DNA of 64,000 nt from Hemileia vastatrix (Eukaryota; Basidiomycota; Pucciniomycetes; Pucciniales; Zaghouaniaceae). The stretch lies in NCBI GenBank assembly GCA_030280995.1, contig JASXTE010000015.1, forward strand, positions 22,030,501 through 22,094,500, read 5' to 3'. The notes below the pieces were generated by a model. The model was not told where the DNA came from, made no database searches, and saw only the letters and a program-made list of their open reading frames with translations. This document shows, in pieces, positions 44,280-56,700 of this stretch (the first letter of the stretch is position 1; each line of letters begins with the position of its first letter). The translations under genes were made by a program, and so were the position numbers.

Positions 44280-47200
44280 ATGTCCAACAATTTGGCTGAC
44301 AAAATGGATAACATGCAAGTGGATGGAATTGAAATTGACTATGATGCTGACACTGTAAGTTCTTCTAAAGTTGGACATAAAAAATCTTATGCTAACACAA
44401 AGAATTCACATACTGCAGGATGTGGAAATGACAGGAAATGTAAACAAACCAAACCCCCTTCCCCCAGTACCACAGAAGGAAGTAAAGCCTCTAGTGCCTC
44501 AAGAAGGTCTTCCAAAAGGCTTCAAAATAAAAAAGCTTCCTCTGCCACAACAAATCAGCAACCTATCCAGTCATATAAAAGAGTTGAAGACAGAAAATAT
44601 GACGTACAAAGCAAAGGTAGACACCTTGTGGGATCAGGTTCAAGAACTCAGGAACCAGATTCAGGCCCAGGCCCCTCCTCAGTTGCCTCCAAATCAGCCT
44701 CAGTTTCAGGCTCAACCTTCACAGCCACCCAGCTCAACCATCCAAAATCCAAATACTATGGAAGTAGAGCAATGGAAATGGGATTATCTAATGAGTCACT
44801 ACCAACAGAATGTGCAACACCCTCCTCATCATCAGCCTGGCCCATCCAGAACACCCAATTTCCATCCACCTCCTCATCCCTACCAACAAGGCAGGAGAAA
44901 GAAGGCCCAAGCACAATCCCAAACCCAGTCCCAGGGGAAGTTTCCCCCTCTGCCATGGTAAGTAATTTGGTTGATAGTCACTTGGGTATGTTTTCTAATA
45001 AATCTTCTTCTGCAGGTAATATTATTGAACATGGTGAAAGAACAGTTAAACCTGTTAAAAGACAGCTTCCTGTAACTAGTAGCCCTATTGATGTAATTAG
45101 CAAATTGTCATTTGATGAACCTTTACATTTAACTTCTACATCTTTAATTAATCCTTCTCTTGCAATTAAAAATGATTCTGTTCCCCCTGAAATCTATACC
45201 TTAATTGAAAAAACTTATGAGGAAATATTGAAAGATACCCTTGATTTTAATATTGTGAAAGACAAACATTTGAGAGATGTGTTAATCCATGAAAATGATA
45301 GATTAAATAATTTACACTTGCAATATAAAGTGAGTTCTTCTGTACAAGATACAGCTTATTTAAAAATCAAAGAAACCTTGAATATTGTTCTTAGTCAACA
45401 AAAACAAATAAGAAGTGACCATAGAGCTATCTCAGATAGAAATATCAGTCTACATAAGACCTTGAGTGAATTGAAACCCCTTATTGAGGAAAATTATTCA
45501 TTCAAGAATTAAATAAAATCTCTGCAAAATGAGTTTAAAAAGCTATAAAGTGATTTCCATGCACTAAGTACCAAACACTCAGTTTCTGAGGACAGAAATG
45601 TTCTATCTCTTGCAAAAGTAAATGACCAGACGTCTGAAATTCCAAGAATAAGAAACTATGTGTCTGACCTTCAGGAAAAGTTCTCAACCTTAACCATCAA
45701 TAATGAATTAAATGAGATTTCTGTCAATAAGCTGCATAAAAATAAAGGGAAAAAACCTGAGCAAAGTTCATCCTTTCTTCCTCATATTTCAACCATTAAA
45801 CAAACTGACAATGAGTCTGTAAAATCTTTTGCTACTAGCAAAAAATCTTGTGATGGTCATCCACCAGCTGTTTCTGTAAATAATGAAATTTCTGAACACC
45901 TGGCTAAACTTCAGGAATTATTAATAATGAATAATTCAAACCAAAAAGTGGACCATCCCAGTAGTCAGAAAAATTGGCCTAAGTTGGACCAATATCCTAC
46001 CTTTGATGGTGATTCTTCCTCTGATTGGCAACACTTTATCCAAAGAATTGATAATTTAAAGAGATCTTATAAACTACCTTATGAGGAAATTGTTTCTAAG
46101 CTAATTTCTTTATTTTCCAATGTAGCCTTAATGTGGTATGAATCTGTTCTTTTAGATAACAATCATTATACATGGAATGATTGGAAATCCTTGATTGAGA
46201 ATCAGTTTGGTGGTTCAAAATTCAGGTTAGCTCAACAGAGACTGTATGAGAATACTAGATATGTATCCTCCTCTGTTGAAAAGCCCATTTTTTTTCTGAT
46301 GAAAATAAAAAAAATCCTTAGAGCAATTGATCCAAAGATGGATTATTATATTTGGAGAGATAAAATCTTGTATGAATTACCAAATTCTCTTAGGGATTTG
46401 ATTGTGGCTAGAACTGAACATGTAAGAGAAAATTCTTCTTTCATTAATATCTGTAATGAAGTACTGCTCAACCATAGATATGAACCAAAGAATTACCTTA
46501 GTAAATCTTATAATGATCAGAATAAGCCTTCTATAAAGCTCTCAGAAAAATCTGGTAAACCCTCTGCCCCAGTTGCACCTAAAAAATATGCAACAAATAC
46601 TTGTTATAAATGTAACAAACCGTGGCAGAAGGGTCATGTTTGTGACAAGAAAATTCATCTTGTTGAAAAAAATGAAGACACTGATGAAGTTGAACTTGAT
46701 GTCAATAATTCTCCCAGTGACTGTGAAAGTAATATCTCCTATGACAATGAATCTGTTAAAAATGTTTTAATGTTGGAACATGATGTCCATTATTTAAATA
46801 ATATATCTGAAGATTGTGTATTGGATTTATCTTCAGTAGAAAATGCTGAGATAATTAAAGATATTACTAAAAATTCTATTCCTATATCCCCTTTGAAGGC
46901 ACCTGTTATCATTAATGGTAAAAATGTTGATGTAGTTCTTGATTCTGGTGCTGGAGGAAGTGTAGTGTCTGAAAAAGCTTTGGCTTCAGTGGATAAGGAA
47001 TATTTGAGTAAATTATTACCTATAACTTCTGAAAAATGGAAAGGGTATGGTTCTACCTTATTTCCTATTGGCAAATACAAAACCTCTGTATTCTTCAAAT
47101 ATAATAATGGTTTTGTCAGAGCTATTAGTGAGTTTGTTGTCATGAAAAATGATAATTTGAGCAATTGGTTTATTATGGGAAATGATATTTTAACCATGTT

Positions 47201-50200
47201 TGGTGTGAAACTGGACCCAGCAAATATTTGCTTTACCTTAGGAATGAATGGGAAAAGGAAATTCAAAATTTCTTCTCCTAGACCTTCTGGGCATTTGTTG
47301 AAATCTTGTAACTTACTGACCCAATGTAAAGGTAGAACAACAACTGAAATGGATGATTTATTACATGAAATAAATACTGCTTCTTTTGGTGATCAGTTGA
47401 CTAGTGAACAAAAGGATTCTATTGTTGCCTCTATTACCTCTTTCCCTATGACTTTTGCTCATGGTTCTCATGTCTTGGGAATTTTTCAGGAAGAGATGAA
47501 AATTACCTTATCCTGTAATTTTAGTGATATTCCTCCTACCCTTAAGAAAAAACCATATCCTGCTTCTCCATCAAAAAGAAAAGATATTGAAGATAATATT
47601 GAAACATTATTAAAAATGAATATCATTGAGAAAGTGGATGTCACCCCCAAATATTGTGTCATCTCCCCAGTCTTGATTTCTTATGAAAAAGATAAAGCTA
47701 GATTATGTGGAGATTACAGAGCTTTAAATACTTATACTGTTGATGATATTTATCCTTTACCCAGAATTAATTCAATACATGCTACCTTGCAAGGTTCAAA
47801 ATTTATTAGTTGTCTGGATGGTAATAAAGGTTATCATCAAGTTCCAGTTGAGAAAAATTCTCAAAATTTTTTGCTTATTGCTACTCATATGGGAATATAT
47901 AAGTATGTTAGGATGCCATTTGGCCCTAAAAATGCTCCTTCAGTTTTCCAAAAAGTCATGGATAACACTTTCCATCAAGAAATTATTGAAGGTTGGCTCA
48001 TGGTTTATATTGATGATATTATTGTTTTTTCTAAAACTTTTGATGAACATATGATTCACTTGAATAGAGTTTTCCAAAAAATGGATGAAATCAATATGAC
48101 CTTTTCTTTAAAAAAGTGTAAATTTGGTTTCCAATCTTTGAAAGTCCTTGGCCATGTTGTGTCAGGCTTACAAATTTGTGTAGACCATAATAAAGTTGCT
48201 GCCACTCAAAATGTGAAAGCACCAACTTCTGTAAGAGAAATCCAAAGTTTTTTGGGTATGTGTGGCTATTATAGACAATATATTAAAAATTATCAGGTCA
48301 TAGCCTTGCCTCTTACAAAACTGACCAGAAAAGATGTTGCTTTTCTCTGGAATAATGACTGTCAAAAAGCTTTTGATACATTAAAAAGTTGCTTAATGAC
48401 AGCCCCTATATTGGCTCTTCCAGATTTTAACAAGCCATTTGTCCTTTATACAGATGCTAGCTTTATTGGTCTAGGTGCTGCCCTTCACCAAAAGCAAATT
48501 ATTAATGATAAATCCTCAGAGGTTGTAATTTGTTATATTTCAAGAGCCTTAAGAAATAGTGAATTGAAATATGGTGCCACTCAATTGGAGTGCTTAGCAG
48601 TTGTTTGGGCTCTTGAGAAACTTCATTACTATTTGGATGACCAAAAATTTGAGTTGGTAACTGACTGTAGTGCTGTGAAATCTCTCCTAAACCTAAAGAC
48701 ACCTAACAGACATATGTTCAGGTGGCAACTTGCTGTTCAAGAATACAGAGGAAGGATGACAATTATCCATAGAGCTGGAAATTTTCACTCTAATGTTGAT
48801 ATGCTCTCCAGATTGCCTCTGCCAAATAATGACTCCAATCCTGCTTATGTACCTGAAGATGATACTGTTCATATCCATGGTATATTTATAGTTGATATGG
48901 AAGAGGAGTTATTACAGTTAATACTGGATTCATATGATAAAGATTCTGATTTAAATAAATTGGTTACTATCTTAAATGATCCTAAGAATGCTTCAATTCA
49001 AGCATTAATAAAAACTCTTCCTGAAAAGTACCAAAATGCTTTAAATAAAGAAAGTTCTCTATTGAAGATGGTTATATATATTATAGAAGGAAGCTTACCA
49101 ATGTAATTGTTATTCCTCCTTCAATGAAAGAAACTATCCTCAAACTTTTTCATGATGACATATTAGCTGGTCATTTTGATCTTGAAAAAACATTGATTAG
49201 AATCAAAAACACTGCATGGTGGGCTAATATGTCTGAAGACACGAAATTATATGTTGAATCTTGTGATTCCTGCCAAAAATCTAAAAGTTTAAAAGGTAAG
49301 AGAGTAGGGTTATTACAACATATTGAAGCACCTAGTGCTCCCTGGCAAATCATTAATATGGATTTTGTCACTGGTCTTCCTGTTGCAGTTAAAGACAGCT
49401 TTAACTCTTGTTGGGTAATAGTGGATAGATTCACAAAAATGTGCAAATTTATTCCAACCCACAAAGATGTATCCACCAAAGAATTAGCCTTCTTATGGTG
49501 GTCTTACATGTTTAATATTATTGGTTTTCCAAAAGCCATTATCTCTGATAGGGATCCAAAATTCACTTCTGAGTTTTGGACCTCTTTGATGGATATTTGT
49601 GGCTGTGAGTTAAAATTGTCTACAGCTCACCATCCTCAGACTGATGGTCTAGCTGAAAGAATGATTCAAACTCTGGAAGATATGATTAGAAGGTATTGTG
49701 CCTTTGGTTTAGAATATAAAGACAATGACAGATTTACTCATGATAGGGTCACTCTTTTGCCTGGTCTTGAATTTGCATATAATAGCACTGTTCATTCTGT
49801 CACTGAGAAAAAGCCTTTTAAGCTTTGGTTAGGTTATGTCCCAAACACTCCTGCTCAGATTCTCAATAATAAATTACCTAAGTTGGAACTACATCCTTGT
49901 GTAAAATCTTTTATGCAAATGCAACAGCTATGCAGAAAACATGCTCAGAGTTGTATTGATAAAGCATTTGAATATGAAAAGAAAAGATGGGATAAATCCC
50001 ATAAAGAATACACATTTAACAAGGGTGATGAAGTGTTGATCTCTACTGTCCATTTCAATTTACAAGGTAACCACAAATTAAAGGATCCTTTTGTAGGACC
50101 ATTTGTTGTTAAAAGAATGGTTGGTGATAATGCAGTAGAAGTTGTATTGTATTCTCCATATGATAGGAAACATCCTGTCTTTCCCATTTCTTTGCTTAAG

Positions 50201-50446
50201 CCTTATACTTCCAACAGTGACTTATTTCCAAAAAGAAGAGGAAGACCTAAGAAGAACCCTCAGGAAGTCACAGAAACAGCAGAAATTGATAAAATTCTCA
50301 ATGATAGAATTATCACTTCTGAAAGAGGTACTGAATATTTATTGAGATATAGGAACAAATCATCTGAACATGATGCATGGATACCTGGAAAGGAAATTTC
50401 AAATCAGCCTACTCTGTTGAAAAAATACAAAAAGAAAAAATCTTAG
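44280..50446 (+). pseudogene. Element B gag-pol polyprotein (two stops, one frameshift)
   Basis: One Gag-Pol frame, about 2055 codons, read by comparison with C. It has an Ser-rich N-terminus, coiled coil, gag core (NWPKLDQYPTFDGDSSSDW near 45972), zinc knuckle CYKCNKPWQKGHVC, protease LDSGAGGSVVSE, and RT with KARLCGDYRALN and YIDDIIVF. RNase H has LYTDASFIGLG. The integrase carries HHCC and DDE (MDFVTGLP, SDRDPKF, LAERMIQ), and a C-terminal chromodomain is present (EIDKILNDR, TEYLLRYRNK, HDAWIPGKE). Lesions relative to C: TAA at 45510-45512 (Glu codon in C), a second TAA about 36 nt further (Lys codon in C), and a one-base deletion near 49050 between RNase H and the integrase. Confidence 0.93.
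44371..44961 (+). other. Second, overlapping gag frame in element B, joined to the start codon by a candidate intron
   Basis: A GT-AG intron (GTAAGT...TGCAG, 44355-44418, 64 nt, phase 0) joins the first 25 codons of gag to this frame. It then reads DVEMTGN, KGFKIKKLPLPQQISNLSS, a coiled coil, QWKWDYLMSHYQQN, PGPSR, PPPHPYQQGRRKK and PPLPW-stop. Without splicing it has no AUG at its left edge but an internal ATG (MLTQRI). The same protein and intron occur in C, and a diverged form occurs in A. The other frame here is low-complexity Ser/Pro, so this one may be the frame under selection. Confidence 0.6.
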
Positions 50447-50479
50447 CATTTTTTTTATTGTTTTTTTAGAGTGAGGGAG

Positions 50480-51607
50480 TGTCAGCCAGGCTATTCCAGG
50501 AGTCCAATAAATGATATGTAACTTATAAAACCTGAAAGAGTGGGTAAGAATTGTATTTAATGAATATAACTTAATATTTTATTGCATAATAAAATTATAT
50601 AAGTATTTTATTATATACAAGTGTTATATTAATTTTATTGGTTATATAAATTTTTATATACATGTAAATTGAACATAATATAATATATTCTACAAATAAT
50701 TGCACATTTTTATGTATTTAATAATTATAAATTTACATTTAATTAATTGAAGAACATATATTATAATTATAAGTGTAAAATTGACTTATAATATAATTAA
50801 ATTAATTATATGAATTTATATATTAAATAATACATTTCATATAATACTAAGCAATAATTAATGACTCCTCTTTTGACCCTTAATTGTGTCAGGAAAAACC
50901 AATTAATTATTTTATACTAAATTGAGATTAATTACATGTTTTGTTGCATCAAAGTATTTTTTGTTTCACTTAAAATATCCTTAAATCAGCCTGTACCATC
51001 TGTTTGGAATTTTTTTTCTCATAGTTCCTATGTTCAAATCTTGTTTAGTTATTCACTATTTTTACTTACTGATTTGGGAATTAATGGTGGGAAAATTGGA
51101 TTCTTAATTGGGGTTTTAATTATTTGTTTCATATTTTTCTCTACATTGTTATGTTTCATTTATTCTTTGATATACTTGTTTTATTCTATTCTAATTATTG
51201 TATTTACAAATATAGTGGCGTTTCAGAGGACCCATTGCCTATAAAAGGGCCTTGGATAATCCCCTGTAGCCTCATCACTTATTATACACTCAACAAATTA
51301 AATACACTTTTTATATTACATTTATATTCTATTTATTAGTAATAAAATTCTAATTAAAATTCTATATAAAAAATTAAAGGTTGCTTTAAGTCTGATAGTG
51401 ATCATAGTGTCTGCTGGGCATAGTCCTTACATCATAATAACATTATTAATTAATAATAACCTCATTTTTGTCACCTCTCAAGAAAACCGTCATTGATTCC
51501 TCTCAATAAATTAAATAATCTTTTTATATTTTATTTCTTTTATTTTCCTTCTTGTCCTCCTCCATTTCACCACCTTTTCTTAGCTACTTTTAGATGACTG
51601 ACCGACA
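50480..51607 (+). repeat. 3' LTR of element B
   Basis: 1128 bp, TGTCAGCC...ACCGACA, TATA box at 51240-51249. Followed by the TTTAT duplication. Confidence 0.95.
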
Positions 51608-51612
51608 TTTAT

Positions 51613-51881
51613 AGTCACAGTGCATGCAATATGATTTTAATTTTAGATGGGAAACATGTTGCAAACATAAACCAAGAATTTTTATCCTGTTTTTTTACTT
51701 CAGGCCACTATTGGTTTGGGAAGAATAGTGGGTAGTCATCTTTACCCTTTTAAAGGCAATTATCTGTCCCTCTTAATAGATCCACTCACAAATTTTAAAA
51801 GGATATCATTAACATTATGCAGACATACTGAAAAAAATATATACACTAAAAAATTAATAAAAATTACTTACTTGATCAAGT
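51613..51881. other. Unique spacer between elements B and C
   Basis: About 270 bp of AT-rich sequence with no gene. It ends with the AAGAA target site of element C. Confidence 0.6.
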
Positions 51882-51886
51882 AAGAA

Positions 51887-53023
51887 TGTCAGCCAGGCTA
51901 TTCCAGTAGTCCAGTAAATGATATGTAACTTATAAAACCTGAAAGAGTGGGTAAGAATTGTATTTAATGAATATAACTTAATATTTTATTGCACAATAAA
52001 ACATTATATAAGTATTTTATTATATACAAGTGTTACATTAAATTTATTGGTTATATAAATTTTTATATACAGTTAAATTGAACATAATATAATATATTCT
52101 ACAAATAAGGGCGCTTTTTTATGTATTTAATAATTATAAATTTATATTTCATTAATTGAAAAACATATATTATAATTACAAGTGTAAAATTGACTTATAA
52201 TATATTTAAATTAATTATTTAAATTTATATATTAAATAACACCTTTCATATAATACTAAACAATAATTAATGACGCTTCTTTTTACCCTTAATTGTTTTA
52301 GAAAAAACCAATTAATTAATTTATACTAAATTGAGATTAATTAAATGTTTTGTTGCGTCAAAGTATTTTTTGTTTCACTTAAAATATCCTTTAATCAGAC
52401 TGTACCATCTGTTTGGAATTATTTTTCTCATAGTTCCTATGTTCCAATCTTGTTTAGTTATTCACTATTTTCACTTACTGATTTGGGAATTAATGGCGGG
52501 AAAATTGGATTCTTAATTGGGGTTTTAATTATTTGTTTCATATTTTTCTCTACATTGTTATGTTTCATTTACTCTTTGATATATTTGTTTTATTCTATTC
52601 TAATCATTGTATTTACAAATATAGTGGCGCTTCAGAGGACCCATTGCCTATAAAAGGGCCTTGGATAATCCCCTGTAGCCTCATCACTTATTATACACTC
52701 AACAAATTAAATACTATTTTACTACGTTTATATTTTTTATTAGTAATACAATTCTAATTAAAAGTCTATATAACAAATTAAAGGTTGCTTTAAGTCTGAT
52801 AGTAATTAAAAGTGTTTGCCGCGCAGAACCCTTACATTGAATAATATTATTATTAATAAATTCTAAGTTTTTGTCACCTCTCAAAGTTGCTCACCGTTGT
52901 TTCCCTCTCAAATAAATTAAATATATATTATTGTAATTTATTTCTTTTATTTTCCCTTGTCCTCCTCCTTCTCTCCTCCTTTTCTCTTATTTTCCTTACC
53001 TTCTTCTAGACAACTGACCGACA
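51887..53023 (+). repeat. 5' LTR of element C
   Basis: 1137 bp with TATAAAAGGG at 52649-52658. It differs from its partner at 59914-61049 at only a few positions. Confidence 0.95.
52345..52653 (+). other. 102-codon hydrophobic ORF in the LTR upstream of the TATA box
   Basis: ATG-started frame with two to three hydrophobic stretches (LIGVLIICFIFFSTLLCF and a following segment), ending at VALQRTHCL just before the TATA box. It is intact in both LTRs of C and in the 3' LTR of B (50936-51244). It is interrupted in the 5' LTR of B, and open over its last 79 codons in solo LTR D despite many substitutions. T-rich DNA gives hydrophobic frames by chance, so coding status is doubtful. Confidence 0.25.
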
Positions 53024-53712
53024 ACTGGGGACCTTTCCAAACGACGACGACAATTGAGCCTGGCGACGAACGACAAAACGCACGGACCACCTAGCAAAAA
53101 CAAAACTTTTGCCGCGACTGTGTTTCGAACTTGGGTTCGATATCTTAGGTTTATATTATATTAATTTTTATATTATTTTAAAGTGATTTTTCGATCACTA
53201 TAGTAAGTTCACCTTTGCACCTCTCACTCATATTACTATATTTTTATTGCAATAACAGTGATTGTGGCTTAATTGCTGATTCACTGAGTGTAAGTGTTCA
53301 ATTATTAAATATTTTTTTTCCTAGTTGACCATTATAGAGTGTTAAATCCTCTTAGTCCTAGAAGAATTGACATTTTTATTAATATAAATTGAATTATTAA
53401 TTTAATTTTTTATTATTATTAATTATTGTTAATTTTGGTTGACATAAAAGTACTTTGTGCTTAGTCCCATATATATTGCCATATTTAATATTGGTAATTA
53501 ATTGGTTGAATTAACTTGATTGTTATTCCCAATTTAACCTTGCAATCCATTTTTTTTAAAAAAAAATTAATTTTTTATAATTATTACTTTATATTGAAAA
53601 TTTTTTTTCTATAATTTAATTAATAAATTTTTTTTTATTATTTGGAGCAATTATTGAAAACTTTTATTTTTTTTTTAATAAATAATAAGTAAATTAAAAT
53701 CTTCCCACTAGT
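53024..53712 (+). other. 5' leader of element C
   Basis: About 690 bp, nearly the same as the leader of B, with the primer-binding-like site and AT-rich sequence to the gag start at 53713. Confidence 0.65.
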
Positions 53713-56700
53713 ATGTCCAACAATTTGGCAGAAAAAATGGATAACATGCAAGTGGATGAAATAGAAATTGACTATGATGCTGACACTGTAAGTTCTTCTA
53801 AAGTTGGTCATAAAAAATCTTATACTAACACAAAGAATTCACATACTGCAGGATGTGGAAATGACAGGAAATGCAAACAAACCAAACCCCCTTCCCCCAG
53901 TACCACAGAAGGAAGTAAAGCCTCTAGTGCCTCAAGAAGGTCTTCCAAAAGGCTTCAAAATAAAAAAGCTTCCTCTGCCACAACAAATCAGCAACCTATC
54001 CAGTCATATAAAAGAGTTGAAGACAGAAAATATGACGTACAAAGCAAAGGTAGACACATTGTGGGATCAGGTCCAAGAACTCAGGAACCAGATTCAGGCC
54101 CAGGCCTCTCCTCAGTTGCCTCCCAATCAGCCTCAGTTTCAGGCTCAACCTTCACAGCCACCCAGCTCAACCATCCAAAATCCAAATACTATGGAAGTAG
54201 AGCAATGGAAATGGGATTATCTAATGAGTCACTACCAACAGAATGTGCAACACCCTCCTCATCATCAGCCTGGCCCATCCAGAACACCCAATTTCCATCC
54301 ACCTCCTCATCCCTACCAACAAGGCAGGAGAAAGAAGGCCCAAGCACAATCCCAAACCCAGTCCCAGGGGAAGTTTCCTCCTCTGCCATGGTAAGTAATT
54401 TGGTTGATAGTCACTTGGGTATGTTTTCTAATAAATCTTCTTCTGCAGGTAATATTATTGAACATGGTGAAAGAACAGTTAAACCTGTTAAAAGACAGCT
54501 TCCTGTAACTAGTAGCCCTATTGATGTAATTAGCAAATTGTCATTTGATGAACCTTTACATTTAACTTCTACATCTTTAATTAATCCTTCTCTTGCAATT
54601 AAAAATGATTCTGTTCCCCCTGAAATCTATACCTTAATTGAAAAAACTTCTGAGGAAATATTGAAAGATACCCTTGATTTTAATATTGTGAAAGACAAAC
54701 ATTTGAGAGATGTGTTAATCCATGAAAATGATAGATTAAATAATTTACACTTGCAATATAAAGTGAGTTCTTCTGTACAAGATACAGCTTATTTAAAAAT
54801 CAAAGAAACCTTGAATATTGTTCTTAGTCAACAAAAACAAATAAGAAGTGACCATAGAGCTATCTCAGATAGAAATATCAGTCTACATAAGACCTTGAGT
54901 GAATTGAAACCCCTTATTGAGGAAAATTATTCATTCAAGAATGAAATAAAATCTCTGCAAAATGAGTTTAAGAAGCTAAAAAATGATTTCCATGCACTAA
55001 GTACCAAACACTCAGTTTCTGAGGACAGAAATGTTCTATCTCTTGCAAAAGTAAATGACCAGATGTCTGAAATTCCAAGAATAAGAAACTATATGTCTGA
55101 CCTGCATGGAAAGTTCTCAACCTTAACCATCAATAATGAATTAAATGAGATTTCTGTCAATAAGCTGCATAAAAATAAAGGGAAAAAACCTGAGCAAAGT
55201 TCATCCTTTCTTCCTCATATTTCAACCATTAAACAAACTGACAATGAGTCTGTAAAATCTTTTGCTACTAGCAAAAAATCTTGTGATGGTCATCCACCAG
55301 CTGTTTCTGTAAATAATGAAATTTCTGAACACCTGGCTGAACTTCAGGAATTATTAATAATGAATAATTCAAACCAAAAAATGGACCATCCCAGTAGTCA
55401 GAAAAATTGGCCTAAGTTGGACCAATATCCTACCTTTGATGGTGATTCTTCTTCTGATTAGCAACACTTTATCCAAAGAATTGATAATTTAAAGAGATCT
55501 TATAAACTACCTGATGAGGAAATTGTTTCTAAGCTAATTTCTTTATTTTCCAATGTAGACTTGATGTGGTATGAATCTGTCCTTTTAGATAACAATCATT
55601 ATACATGGAATGATTGGAAATCCTTGATTGAGAATCAGTTTGGTGGTTCAAAATTCAGGTTAGCTCAGCAGAGACTTTATGAGAATACTAGATATGTATC
55701 CTCCTCTGTTGAAAAGCCCATTGTTTTTCTGATGAAAATAACTAAAATCCTTAGAGCAATTGATCCAAAGATGGATTATGATATTTGGAGAGATAAAATC
55801 TTGTATAAATTACCAAATTCTCTTAGGGATTTGATTGTTGCTAGAACTGAGCATGTAAGGGAAAATTCTTCTTTCATTAATATCTGTAATGAAGTACTGC
55901 TCAACCATAGATATGAACCAAAGAATTACCTTAGTAAATCATATAATGATCAGAAGAAACCTTCTATAAAGCTCCCAGAAAAATCTGGTAAACCCTCTGC
56001 CCCAGTTGCACCTAAAAAATATGCAACAAATACTTGTTATAAATGTAACAAACCGTGGCAGAAGGGTCATGTTTGTGACAAGAAAATTCATCTTGTTGAA
56101 AAAAATGAAGACACTGATGAAGTTGAACTTGATGTCAATAATTCTTCCAGTGACTGTGAAAGTAATATCTCCTATGACAATGAATCTGTTAAAAATGTTT
56201 TAATGTTGGAACATGATGTCCATTATTTAAATAATATATCTGAAGATTGTGTATTGGATTTATCTTCAGTAGAAAATGCTGAGATAATTAAAGATATTAC
56301 TAAAAATTCTATTCCTATATCCCCTTTGAAGGCACCTGTTATCATTAATGGTAAAAATGTTGATGTAGTTCTTGATTCTGGTGCTGGAGGAAGTGTAGTG
56401 TCTGAAAAAGCTTTGGCTTCAGTGGATAAGGAATATTTGAGTAAATTATTACCTATAACTTCTGAAAAATGGAAAGGGTATGGTTCTACCTTATTTCCTA
56501 TTGGCAAATACAAAACCTCTGTATTCTTCAAATATAATAATGGTTTTGTCAGAGCTATTAGTGAGTTTGTTGTCATGAAAAATGATAATTTGAGCAATTG
56601 GTTTATTATGGGAAATGATATTTTAACCATGTTTGGTGTGAAACTGGACCCAGCAAATAATTGCTTTACCTTAGGAATGAATGGGAAAAGGAAATTCAAA

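Larger units (their letters stand above)
42473..51607 (+). mobile_element. Element B: Ty3/gypsy chromovirus, plus strand
   Basis: LTRs at 42473-43598 and 50480-51607 start TGTCAGCC and end ACCGACA. The target duplication TTTAT is at 42468-42472 and 51608-51612. A primer-binding-like TGGGGACC (43601) follows the upstream LTR, and a polypurine tract (AGAGTGAGGGAG) precedes the downstream one. The LTRs differ at roughly two dozen visible positions, more than those of C, and gag-pol has three visible lesions, so B is somewhat older than C. Confidence 0.95.

Noticed and set aside
46790..47266. 158-codon minus-strand ORF (repeated at 56223-56699) opposite the protease region of B and C
   Set aside because: It is the antisense shadow of a well-supported gag-pol frame with the same codon pattern in both copies, and has no features of its own.
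44280..50446. Treating the two plus-strand chromoviruses as one tandem duplication
   Set aside because: Each has its own target duplication and they are separated by unique sequence (51613-51881), so they are separate insertions.
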